A stretch of DNA of 64,000 nucleotides from CANKHA01 sp035699705 (GTDB lineage Bacteria > Pseudomonadota > Alphaproteobacteria > Rhizobiales > Xanthobacteraceae). A model generated the notes under the pieces. It made no database searches and was not told the origin of the DNA. It saw only the letters and a list, made by a program, of their open reading frames with translations. A program made the position numbers and the translations under genes. This document shows positions 7,713 through 16,019 of this stretch, piece after piece. Location of the stretch: assembly GCA_035699705.1 (NCBI GenBank), contig DASSPI010000056.1, positions 1 to 64,000 on the forward strand, read 5' to 3'. Numbering within the stretch: position 1 is the stretch's first letter; each line of letters opens with the position of its first letter.

Positions 7713-9104
7713 ATGCAAGACTCAACGCATGCGGCGGGTGCGGCGAGCAAGGCACCGTCGGCGACGCGCGAACTCGCTGCCTTCGGCCATGGCCTGACGC
7801 TCGACGCGATCCCGGCCAACGTGGTGCAGAAAGCGAAAGACGCGATCGTCGACACGGTGGGCGTCTGCATCTTCGGCTCCACTCTGCCTTGGGGCCGTAT
7901 GGTGATCGATTATGCGCGGCTCTACGGGGCGGGCGGCACCGGCACAATACTCGGCACGGGCTTCAAAGTGGCGACACCGCTCGCCGCGCTTGCCAACGGC
8001 GTCCTTGGCCATGCCTTCGAACTCGACAATTTGCGCCAGCCAAGCATGGGAGTGCATCACGGCTCGACGCTGGTTCCGGCTTTGCTTGCGGTGGGCGAGG
8101 AGGCTCATGCCAGCGGCGCTGACATCCTCACGGCTTTCGTCGCCGGCTCCGAAGTGATGTCGCGCATCGGGCTTGCCTCCGACAACACCGCCGAGAAGAT
8201 CGGCTTCCACTCGCCGGGCATCACCGGCACCTATGCCTCGACCGTCGCCGCCGGCCGGCTGTTCGAACTGACGCAGGAGCAGATGGTGCATGCCTTCGGC
8301 ATCGCCGGCTCGCTGTGCAGCGGCCTCCTCGCCTTCAGTAAGGCCGGCAATGGCGGCATGGTGAAGCGCCTCCACACCGGCCGCGCTTCCGAGAGCGGCG
8401 TGCTGGCGGTGCGGCTGGCGAAAAGCGGTTTCACCGGGCCGGACTGTATCCTGGAAGGCAAGTTCGGTGTGTTCGAGGCCTTCACCCGCGGCGCAAAGAT
8501 GGAGCGGCTGCTCGATGGTCTCGGCACTCATTGGGAAACCCTCCGCATCTGCGTTAAATGTTATGCCGCGCACATCACGGCCCATACGCCAGTGCGCCTG
8601 CTGGAGGATCTTAAGCGCGAACACGGCTTCACCGGCGGCGACATCGCCGAGATCCGCGCCGCGACCAGTGAGAAGGTTCTGAGCCACCACAACATCACGG
8701 CGGCACAGGACGTGGCGACGGCGCAATACAGCCTGCCGTTCTGCCTCGCCATCAGCGCCTACCGCGATCCGCGACAGCCGAATTCATTCCTCGACGCGCC
8801 GCACGAGGACAAGGCGATCAGGGATCTCGCGACGCGCGTGAAGCTGCGGTTGAATCCGAAGAGCGCGGAGCCGGGCAAGGCCTGGGCGACCGAGCTCGAT
8901 GTCGTGCTGCGCGACGGCCGCGTCTTGTCGGCCGCCGGGAATGGCTTCCGCGGTGCGCCCGACACGCCGATGTCCGACACCGAACTCCAAGCCAAATTCC
9001 TGGGGCTGTCGGCGAGCATCGGCGCGCAGAAGAGCCGCCGCCTGCTGGACAGCTTGCAGCGGCTTGAGGACTGCAAGAATGTCACCGCCCTATTCGCAGG
9101 CTGA
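7713..9104 (+). CDS. MmgE/PrpD family protein (third of three)
   Basis: A 463-residue MmgE/PrpD protein. The N-terminal half shows VVQKAKDAIVDTVGVCIFGS and GVLGHAFELDNLRQPSMGVHHGS (about residues 100-122), where the family motif sits, though the acidic cluster is reduced to ELDN. The lid domain carries NGFRGAPDTPMSDTELQAKF. ATG 7713 is favoured over ATG 7680 because purine-rich GAGGGGCGAGG precedes it and the N-terminus then matches family length. The following SBP_bac_3-type gene begins 16 bp downstream, so they are likely co-transcribed. Confidence 0.85.
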   Translation: MQDSTHAAGAASKAPSATRELAAFGHGLTLDAIPANVVQKAKDAIVDTVGVCIFGSTLPWGRMVIDYARLYGAGGTGTILGTGFKVATPLAALANGVLGHAFELDNLRQPSMGVHHGSTLVPALLAVGEEAHASGADILTAFVAGSEVMSRIGLASDNTAEKIGFHSPGITGTYASTVAAGRLFELTQEQMVHAFGIAGSLCSGLLAFSKAGNGGMVKRLHTGRASESGVLAVRLAKSGFTGPDCILEGKFGVFEAFTRGAKMERLLDGLGTHWETLRICVKCYAAHITAHTPVRLLEDLKREHGFTGGDIAEIRAATSEKVLSHHNITAAQDVATAQYSLPFCLAISAYRDPRQPNSFLDAPHEDKAIRDLATRVKLRLNPKSAEPGKAWATELDVVLRDGRVLSAAGNGFRGAPDTPMSDTELQAKFLGLSASIGAQKSRRLLDSLQRLEDCKNVTALFAG

Positions 9105-9120
9105 ATAAAGGAGGGGTGCG

Positions 9121-9873
9121 TTGGCCGGCGTCGATAGCGCAACGCGAACTGCATTGGCTCCGACCGGCCGCTTGCGCGCGGGGATTGCGGTCGGGAGTGC
9201 GATCTCGGCTACCTGGGCCAAACGCGACGCAGCGACAGGGCACCCGGTCGGCCCTACGGTTGATCTTGCGACGATCCTGGCCGAGCGGGCCGGCCTTCCA
9301 CTGGCTCTTGTCGAATACGCAAGCTCGGGCGAGATCATCCAGGCAGCGTCGGCCGGAAGCTGGGACGTCTCATTCACGCCGGTCGATGCCGAACGCAAGA
9401 CCATCGTCGATTTCGGCCCCGCCTTTGCGCTTGGCGAGAGCACCTACATGGTGCCGGCAGGCTCATCGATTGCGAGTCTTGCGGACGTGGACCGTGCCGG
9501 TGTGCGCGTCTTCGGCGTCGAAAACACGGCCACCATCCGCGCATCCCGCAAATCGCTGAAGCGCACGAGCGCCATAGGCCTTACGAGCTTGGATGAAGTC
9601 CTGACCAAATTTCGCAACGGCGACGCGGATGCGATCGCTTTGGGCAAGGAGTCGCTTCTCAGTATGCTCCCGGACTTCGCGGGCGCCCGCATCCTCGATG
9701 GACATTTCCTGGCGCTGGCCACCGCGCTTGCCGTGCCGAAAGGTCATGCCGTGGCGTTGGAAGTATTCAGCAAGCTGCTGGAAGAGCTGAAAGCGGACGG
9801 AACGGTTCGAAAAATATTCGACCGGCACGGCATGACCAGCTCGACGGTCGCCCCTGCCGGATCGATTTCCTAA
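9121..9873 (+). CDS. SBP_bac_3-type solute-binding domain protein without signal peptide
   Basis: A 250-residue protein with the fold of amino-acid-type ABC receptors: GRLRAGIAVGSAISATWAKR at the N-terminus, then WDVSFTPVDAERKTIVDFGPAF and a C-terminal LKADGTVRKIFDRHG. The TTG start at 9121 is supported by GGAGGGG six bases upstream; no start further upstream would add a signal peptide, because the preceding MmgE/PrpD gene ends at 9104. A cytoplasmic location is therefore predicted, unusual for this family. Possible roles are an intracellular ligand sensor, an enzyme of the cyclohexadienyl-dehydratase kind, or a receptor that lost its export signal. Confidence 0.75.
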   Translation: MAGVDSATRTALAPTGRLRAGIAVGSAISATWAKRDAATGHPVGPTVDLATILAERAGLPLALVEYASSGEIIQAASAGSWDVSFTPVDAERKTIVDFGPAFALGESTYMVPAGSSIASLADVDRAGVRVFGVENTATIRASRKSLKRTSAIGLTSLDEVLTKFRNGDADAIALGKESLLSMLPDFAGARILDGHFLALATALAVPKGHAVALEVFSKLLEELKADGTVRKIFDRHGMTSSTVAPAGSIS

Positions 9874-9903
9874 GAATTCCAATCTGGGTCCCTGGACCAG
9901 GCG

Positions 9904-10647
9904 CTACGGCAGATAGAGCCCGCCGCTGACATGGATGGTCTGTCCGGTGATGTAGCCGCCGTTCGGCCCACATAGGTGTCGCACCATGTCGGCGACTTCT
10001 TCGGCATAGCCGTCGCGCCCGACAGGAGCTGGCGGTGCGACACCATGGCCGGAGGTTGCGGACCGCTCGCCGCCAATCCGGCCGGGAACGACGCAATTGA
10101 CCGTGATTCCCTGCTTTGCGAATTCGAGCGCGAGCGCGCGCGTCAGTCCCACCAGCCCGGCCTTGGCGGTGCCCACATGGGCGCGCCTGGCCGCGCCCAT
10201 GTGCGCGCTTACGCCGCCGATATTGATGACGCGCCCGTATTTTGCGGCGACCATCTGGCGGAGCGCGGCGCGCGAGCAAAGAAAGGCGCCGTCGAGGATG
10301 ACGCTGGTGAAGCTGTGCCATTGCGCAAGCGTCATCTCCGTGAAGGGCACCTCTTCACGATTGGCCGCATTGTTCACCAAAATGTCGATCCGGCCGAACT
10401 GTTTCATCGCCGCATCGAACATGCCGGCGACGGCGGCTTCATCGGTGATATCGGCAAGGTGGACAAGAGCGCGTCCGCCGGCGGCTTCGATCTCCGCCGC
10501 GGTGGCCTCGGCCTCCTTGCGCGAAGAGCGCGCGTTGACAACGACTGCGGCTCCGTCGCGCGCAAGAGCCAGTCCGATGGCTTTGCCGATCCGTCGCACC
10601 CCGCCTGTGACGATCGCCACATGCGCTTCGAGCGGTTTGTTCGCCAA
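9904..10647 (-). CDS. SDR-fold protein lacking the catalytic tetrad
   Basis: A 247-residue short-chain dehydrogenase/reductase-fold protein resembling FabG. The dinucleotide-binding TGGVRRIG (14-21) and NNAAN (92-96) motifs are intact and the C-terminus GGYITGQTIHVSGGLYLP is typical. The active site is not: by alignment with the FabG motif, the catalytic Asn, Ser and Tyr positions are I117, G145 and V158, and only K162 remains. I checked this by translating the complementary strand codon by codon, and no frameshift is needed. It may bind NAD(P) without doing classical SDR chemistry, or use another residue such as S147 or H157. It is divergent from the TcuA-like gene. Confidence 0.85.
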   Translation of the reverse strand: MANKPLEAHVAIVTGGVRRIGKAIGLALARDGAAVVVNARSSRKEAEATAAEIEAAGGRALVHLADITDEAAVAGMFDAAMKQFGRIDILVNNAANREEVPFTEMTLAQWHSFTSVILDGAFLCSRAALRQMVAAKYGRVINIGGVSAHMGAARRAHVGTAKAGLVGLTRALALEFAKQGITVNCVVPGRIGGERSATSGHGVAPPAPVGRDGYAEEVADMVRHLCGPNGGYITGQTIHVSGGLYLP

Positions 10648-10831
10648 GCTCTGCTCTCCTTATGCTTTCGCCCAATTACAGGCTGCGCGCTTTGCTATAT
10701 ATGCAATGACGCTTTGAGCGAAGCAAATCGCACCGAAGGATGATCGCGATTGTGAATTTCAGAGCTTGGCGGCCGGGATGCCCGTCGTGATACGCTAGCG
10801 CATCCCTTCTTGGATCAAGGTGATGGGGATT

Positions 10832-12313
10832 ATGTCGGATTACGATGTCATTGTTGTTGGCGCGGGCAATGCAGCCTTCTGCGCCGCGCTGGCAGCGCGT
10901 GAGCAGGGCGCCTCGGTGCTGATGCTGGAAGCCGCTCCGGAAGAGGAATCCGGCGGCAACAGCCGGTTCACCGCCGGCTCGATGCGGGTCGTCTACAACG
11001 GCGTCGACGATATCAAGACCCTCGTTCCCGACCTGACCGAGCAGGAAATCGCCACCTCGGACTTCGGCACCTATACTCAGGACCAGTTCTTCGATGACAT
11101 GGCCCGCGTCACGCAGGACCGCGCCAATCCGGACCTTGTGGAGCTTCTGGTCACGCGCAGTTTCGATACCTTGAACTGGATGCGCTCCAAAGGCGTGCGC
11201 TTTATTCCGATCTACGGCCGGCAGGCATTCAAGATCGAGGGAAAATTCAAGTTTTGGGGCGGCCTCACGCTGGATGCGGTCGGCGGTGGTCCCGGCCTCG
11301 TCAATATGCTGACGGCTGCCGCCAAGAAGCAGGGCATTGAGATCCTGTATCGGACACGCGCACTCGCGCTACTCTCCGACGGCATCCGTGTCGAGGGGGT
11401 ACGCGTGCGGCAGGAAGGACAAGTTCGCGAGCTGCGCGCAAAGTCCGTTGTGCTTGCATCCGGCGGCTTTGAAGCCAATCCGGAGTGGCGCACCCGCTAT
11501 CTTGGCCCCGGCTGGGACCTCGCCAAGGTGCGCGGAAGCCGTTTCAATACCGGCGACGGCATCCGCATGGCGCTGGAGATCGGCGCCAGCCCCTGCGGCA
11601 ACTGGTCGGGCTGTCATGCCGTCGGATGGGAGAGGAACGCGCCGGAATTCGGCGACCTGGCGGTCGGCGACCAGTTCCAGAAACATTCCTATCCGTTCTC
11701 GATCATGGTCAACGCCACCGGCAAGCGCTTCCTCGACGAAGGCGCCGATTTCCGCAACTACACTTACGCGCGCTACGGCCGGATCATTCTCGAACAGCCG
11801 GGCCAATTCGCCTGGCAGATCTTCGACCAGAAGGTGAAGCATCTGCAACGCGATGAATACAAGATCCGTCAAATCACCAAGGTAACCGCGAACACGATTG
11901 AAGAGCTGGCCGGCAAGCTCGAAGGCGTCGATGCCGCGCAATTCGTCAAGACAGTCGCTGAATATAACGCCGCGGTGCGCGCCGAGATTCCGTTCAACCC
12001 GAACATCAAGGATGGACGAAACACCGAAGGCCTCGCGATCAACAAGAGTAACTGGGCTAATACTATCGACCAGCCGCCCTACGAGGGATATGCGGTGACC
12101 TGCGGCATCACCTTCACCTTCGGCGGATTGCGGATCACCACGGACGGCGAGGTGTTGAACACGGACTACCAGCCGATCGGCGGACTCTACGCCGCGGGCG
12201 AGCTGGTTGGCGGATTGTTCTATTTCAACTATCCGGGCGGCACCGGCCTGACGTCCGGTTCTGTTTTCGGCCGGATCGCCGGCACCTCGGCGGGACGCGC
12301 GCGCGCAAGCTGA
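10832..12313 (+). CDS. tcuA: FAD-dependent tricarballylate dehydrogenase-like protein
   Basis: A 493-residue flavoprotein of the fumarate reductase/succinate dehydrogenase family, closest in motif pattern to TcuA, which oxidises tricarballylate to cis-aconitate. The N-terminal dinucleotide fold is DVIVVGAGNAAFCAALAARE (residues 4-23), followed by GGNSRFTAG, the substrate-domain motifs HAVGWERNAPEFGD and ATGKRFLDEGADF, and a C-terminal FAD motif GGLYAAGELVGG with NYPGGTGLTSG. ATG 10832 is used; GTG 10820 and ATG 10823 also lie in frame. The electron-transfer partner TcuB is not nearby. It fits the tricarboxylate theme of the region (TctC receptor, PrpD paralogues). Confidence 0.8.
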   Translation: MSDYDVIVVGAGNAAFCAALAAREQGASVLMLEAAPEEESGGNSRFTAGSMRVVYNGVDDIKTLVPDLTEQEIATSDFGTYTQDQFFDDMARVTQDRANPDLVELLVTRSFDTLNWMRSKGVRFIPIYGRQAFKIEGKFKFWGGLTLDAVGGGPGLVNMLTAAAKKQGIEILYRTRALALLSDGIRVEGVRVRQEGQVRELRAKSVVLASGGFEANPEWRTRYLGPGWDLAKVRGSRFNTGDGIRMALEIGASPCGNWSGCHAVGWERNAPEFGDLAVGDQFQKHSYPFSIMVNATGKRFLDEGADFRNYTYARYGRIILEQPGQFAWQIFDQKVKHLQRDEYKIRQITKVTANTIEELAGKLEGVDAAQFVKTVAEYNAAVRAEIPFNPNIKDGRNTEGLAINKSNWANTIDQPPYEGYAVTCGITFTFGGLRITTDGEVLNTDYQPIGGLYAAGELVGGLFYFNYPGGTGLTSGSVFGRIAGTSAGRARAS

Positions 12314-12338
12314 CCGCATCCGCGGTTACGCCGCATCC

Positions 12339-12363
12339 AGGAGCAGGGACCAGTCCTGCTCCT
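12339..12363. terminator. Terminator-like hairpin between convergent genes
   Basis: A perfect 9-bp stem (12339-12347 with 12355-12363) with a seven-base loop lies 26 bp after the tcuA stop and about 50 bp before the end of the convergent ugpB-like gene. It has no clear T tract on either strand. Confidence 0.5.
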
Positions 12364-12411
12364 CACTGCTTCTTCACGAAGCTGCCGAATGCGTTGCGTC
12401 TAAACGCGTTC

Positions 12412-13776
12412 TTATCTGTTTGCGCGCTCAAATTGCCGGAGCAAGATGTTACCGCGCCGAACGGCGGAATCCAGCGCCTCGGCAGCCGACTTCTTGCCGG
12501 CCAGGGTTTGTTCGATCTCATCCTCGATGACGTCCCTGATAAGAACGAATGACCCGAGCCGCAGTCCTTTCGAATTCTCGGTCGGCAGTTTTTGCGTGAT
12601 CTGCTCGATCGATATCGAAGTGCCGGGATTGCGTTGGTAAAATCCTTCCGCGCGCGTCAGATCGTAAGCGGCCGCGGTAATCGGGAGATAACCCGTCGCC
12701 TGATGCCAGGCCGCCTGAATCTTCGGCTGCGAAAGGAACGTGAACAATTTTGCCACGCCTTTGTATTCGGGCTCCGGACGATTGCGCAGCACCCAGAACG
12801 TCGCGCCGCCGATGATCGAGTTCTGCGGCGCGCCCGGCGCTTCGGGCCAATACGGCAGCATTCCATAGCCGACCGGAAATCTGGCGTTGGCGATGATGTC
12901 GCCGCGCAAGCCCGAGGAACCGATGAAAATGCCGCATTCGCCACCGGGAAATTTGGGCTCGGCTTCGGTGGCGCGTCCGCCGTAATCGAAAATCTTATCC
13001 CTTTGCCATTCCGCAAGCGCTGCAATGTGACGCGTCATCAGAGGATTGTTGATGGTAAGCTCGGCATCGAGTCCCGCCATTCCGTTCGATCGTGTCGCGA
13101 GTGGAATATTGTGCAGGGCGGAGAGGTTCTCGACGTGAACCCAGGATGGCCAGTGGGTGGTGAAGCCGCAAGGCGCCCCGGCAGCGCGCAGCCGGCGAGC
13201 CGCCTTTTCGACTTCCGGCCAGGTTGCGGGCGCAACGTTCTCGTCAAGTCCGGCGGCTTTGAAAAGCTGCTTGTTGTAATACAGGATCGGCGTCGACGAA
13301 TTGAACGGATAAGACAGCATGTTGCCGGCCATATCGGTGTAATAGCCGGCCACGGCCGGCAGGTAGGCCGTCGGATCGAACGGCTCCCCCTGGTCCTTCA
13401 TGAGCTGATAGACCGGATAAATGGCGCCTCCCGCGGCCATCATGGTCGCCGTGCCGATTTCATTGACCTGCACGATAGCCGGATGGGTCCGGGTGCGGAC
13501 CGCGAAGATCGCCGACATCACGGTCTCGCTGTATCCACCTTTCAAAACCAATGTGACCTTGTAGTCAGGCTGGCTCGCGTTGAACTGACCAATAAGAGCT
13601 TCGAGTTGCCGCTCGCGCTCTCCTGACATCGCGTGCCAGAGGTAGATATCGGTCGCGGCTTGGGCGGGAAGGCTGATGGCCGCCCCGACCCATGCCGAGA
13701 CCGCCAACGCGATGCGCAGGCCCGCCCGCCGTGCCTGAACGTGCCAATTTGCCCGCTTGGTGTCGCTGCCGCTCAT
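12412..13776 (-). CDS. ugpB: UgpB-like periplasmic glycerol-3-phosphate-type binding protein (orphan)
   Basis: A 454-residue family 1 extracellular solute-binding protein that matches E. coli UgpB along its length: DIYLWHAMSGERERQLEAL after the signal peptide, QVNEIGTATMMAAGGAIYPV, YPFNSSTPILYYNKQLFKAAG, APQNSIIGGATFWVLRN and ATGYLPITAAAYDLT. The signal peptide covers roughly residues 1-41 (cleavage near AQA-ATD). UgpB normally delivers glycerol-3-phosphate or its diesters to UgpAEC, but no permease or ATPase lies nearby. Instead it diverges across 194 bp from a histidine-kinase operon, so it more likely works as the ligand-sensing subunit of that phosphorelay. The true ligand may differ from that of UgpB. 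Confidence 0.85.
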   Translation of the reverse strand: MSGSDTKRANWHVQARRAGLRIALAVSAWVGAAISLPAQAATDIYLWHAMSGERERQLEALIGQFNASQPDYKVTLVLKGGYSETVMSAIFAVRTRTHPAIVQVNEIGTATMMAAGGAIYPVYQLMKDQGEPFDPTAYLPAVAGYYTDMAGNMLSYPFNSSTPILYYNKQLFKAAGLDENVAPATWPEVEKAARRLRAAGAPCGFTTHWPSWVHVENLSALHNIPLATRSNGMAGLDAELTINNPLMTRHIAALAEWQRDKIFDYGGRATEAEPKFPGGECGIFIGSSGLRGDIIANARFPVGYGMLPYWPEAPGAPQNSIIGGATFWVLRNRPEPEYKGVAKLFTFLSQPKIQAAWHQATGYLPITAAAYDLTRAEGFYQRNPGTSISIEQITQKLPTENSKGLRLGSFVLIRDVIEDEIEQTLAGKKSAAEALDSAVRRGNILLRQFERANR

Positions 13777-13970
13777 ATTCTCAGTGGTGGTGCAAAACCG
13801 AGTTCCATTGTAGCATGTTTGGCGACCATGGCTTCAACAGCAAACCGTTGTTCTGGCGCTTTGAACTATCTCGCTCCAACGGCATTGGCGCCGAGAGCCG
13901 CCGGCAGGCGGGATGCCGGCGTCGTGCTACCGGCGGGCTGCGCCGCTTACAGCCGCTCGGAGAGCCAGGC

Positions 13971-16019
13971 GTGACGGGCGTGAGCCAACGCCGCCTCGGC
14001 GCATCCGTTTCCAAATTCTGGGCTGGTCCGCTGCTCGCGGCCGATGGCTACATCCGCGCGATTCCGATCCGCTGGCGTATCCTCGTGCTCGCGGCGCTCA
14101 ACATTCTTGTCGCATTGGTCCTAGCCGCTTTGATCTGGAATGGCGCGCGGATTCTAAACTCGGCCTGGAACGAGGTGAGGCAGGTCCGCCAGTCGGATCA
14201 GTTACTCGGACTGCTGCAAAGCGAGTCCGGCCGCCTCCAGAGTCTTATTCACCGCTACATCAACCAGCCCGGGCCGGATATTTTCGCCGAAATCTTGCTG
14301 CTGCGCGAAGCTGTCCTGGGAACGCTGGGTTTGCGCGGCAAAGATGATCCCATGCTGTCCAGCTCTGTAAACGAGCTTGCCGCCGCCACCGAAAGGCTGT
14401 TTGACGGCTTTGCCGACCTGCGTGCTGAACAGACCGCCATAGTGCAAACCTACGATGCCGAGGTGGTTGCGCCGGCGAACGCAATTGCCAGGCTTTATAC
14501 GGCACTCGAGCGGACCGATGAAGCCGCAGGAATTTTGCCGCCGGTTCGCCAATCACGAGAAGCTTTTGTCGCCGCCTTCACGGCAGCCAACGCGCTGTAT
14601 GGACCGGCGGGAGCAACGCGCGCGAACGATGCAGACCAGTCTCTTTCCCGTATGCAAGCTGCAATTCAGCAAGCTTCGGAGCTTGCGGCCGATGCTGCCC
14701 AACGCGCCATCCTTAAAGATCTTGGCGAGCAGATTTCCATCCTGCGACAAGGCGTGCGCCGACTTTCCGGCCACGTGAAGAGACGCGCCGAGATCCTGAG
14801 CACCACCATCGATGAAAATCAGGCCAAGATGATCACCACGATCGAGGGCCTGTCTTCAGAGATGCGGACGCGCGAGCGAGAAGCGCAGACCCGTTTCGAT
14901 CGGGCGCTGGCTAATATCTACCGCGTGATCGCGATTGTCGCGGCAACTTTTGTTCTCGCCGTACTCTTTATCGCCGGCGTGATCGGCAGCAGCATCATCG
15001 TGCCGTTGCGGCAGCTGCGCACTGCGATGCGCGCAATTGTCGCCGAGCATTACAACCGGGATATTCCGGGCGCCGGAGCGCGGGACGAGATCGGCGACAT
15101 GGCGCGCAGCGTTGTGGTCTTCCGCGAAAACGCCATCGCGAAGAAGCGCGCCGAGAATGATCTGCGCGCTGCAAAAGAGCGCGCGGAAAAGGCGCTCGCC
15201 GATTTGCGTGCCGCCCAGCGCAGCCTGATCGAAGCTGAAAAGCTCGCGGCGCTGGGCGGCCTGGTTGCGGGCGTAGCGCACGAGGTCAACAACCCAGTCG
15301 GTATCAGCCTGACGGTCGCCTCCAGTCTGGCGCGGCGTTGTGAATTGTTCGTCAAAGAGATACAGGACGGCGCGATCCGCCGCTCCAAATTCGAGGAATT
15401 CATCACGCTGAATCGCGAATCCGCGCAGCTCCTGGTGACCAATCTCTTGCGCGCCGGTGAACTGATCCAGTCGTTCAAGCAGGTCGCCGTCGATCGCAGC
15501 ATGGCTGACCGGCGCGAGTTCGATCTCTGCGAAGCCACCAGCCAGATCGTCGCGAGTCTGCGGCCGGTCCTCAAGCAAGCGCCGATCACGTTGGACGTCG
15601 ATTGCGCCAAAGGGCTTGTGATGAACAGCTATCCCGGCTCCTATGGGCAAGTTATTACCAATCTTTTCCTTAACGCCGTTACGCATGCATTTCCTAAAGG
15701 CCGTGCCGGCCGTGTGATGATCGAGACGCGGGCCTTGGACCATAAGGACGTTGAAGTTATTGTTGCGGACGATGGCGTTGGAATGACCGAGGACGTGCGA
15801 AAACAGGCCTTCGATCCGTTTTTCACGACGCGTCGCAGTGAAGGCGGAACGGGACTGGGACTTCACATTATTCATACTCTCGTCACGCAACGTCTGGGTG
15901 GACAACTGATGCTGGATTCTGAGCCCGGGCGCGGAACCGTCTTCAGGCTGGTGCTTCCCCGCCAAGCGCCGATGGAAAGCGGGGCCGCGCCGTCGTCTGG
16001 AGCGCAAATCCATGGGTGA
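13971..16019 (+). CDS. Membrane sensor histidine kinase
   Basis: A 682-residue kinase. TM1 is at about residues 33-57 (RWRILVLAALNILVALVLAA), followed by a 260-residue helical periplasmic sensor region, TM2 near 320-345, HAMP to about 395, and a coiled coil. The H box GVAHEVNNPVG puts the phospho-histidine near residue 437; the N box NLFLNAVTHAF and the G boxes DDGVGM and GGTGLGLHI follow. GTG 13971 is chosen because GGAGAG sits six bases upstream; the open frame extends further upstream without a good start. The stop overlaps the next gene by 8 bp. The large helical periplasmic domain suits contact with a binding protein, as in TorS-TorT, and the divergent UgpB-like protein is the obvious partner. 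Confidence 0.88.
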   Translation: MTGVSQRRLGASVSKFWAGPLLAADGYIRAIPIRWRILVLAALNILVALVLAALIWNGARILNSAWNEVRQVRQSDQLLGLLQSESGRLQSLIHRYINQPGPDIFAEILLLREAVLGTLGLRGKDDPMLSSSVNELAAATERLFDGFADLRAEQTAIVQTYDAEVVAPANAIARLYTALERTDEAAGILPPVRQSREAFVAAFTAANALYGPAGATRANDADQSLSRMQAAIQQASELAADAAQRAILKDLGEQISILRQGVRRLSGHVKRRAEILSTTIDENQAKMITTIEGLSSEMRTREREAQTRFDRALANIYRVIAIVAATFVLAVLFIAGVIGSSIIVPLRQLRTAMRAIVAEHYNRDIPGAGARDEIGDMARSVVVFRENAIAKKRAENDLRAAKERAEKALADLRAAQRSLIEAEKLAALGGLVAGVAHEVNNPVGISLTVASSLARRCELFVKEIQDGAIRRSKFEEFITLNRESAQLLVTNLLRAGELIQSFKQVAVDRSMADRREFDLCEATSQIVASLRPVLKQAPITLDVDCAKGLVMNSYPGSYGQVITNLFLNAVTHAFPKGRAGRVMIETRALDHKDVEVIVADDGVGMTEDVRKQAFDPFFTTRRSEGGTGLGLHIIHTLVTQRLGGQLMLDSEPGRGTVFRLVLPRQAPMESGAAPSSGAQIHG

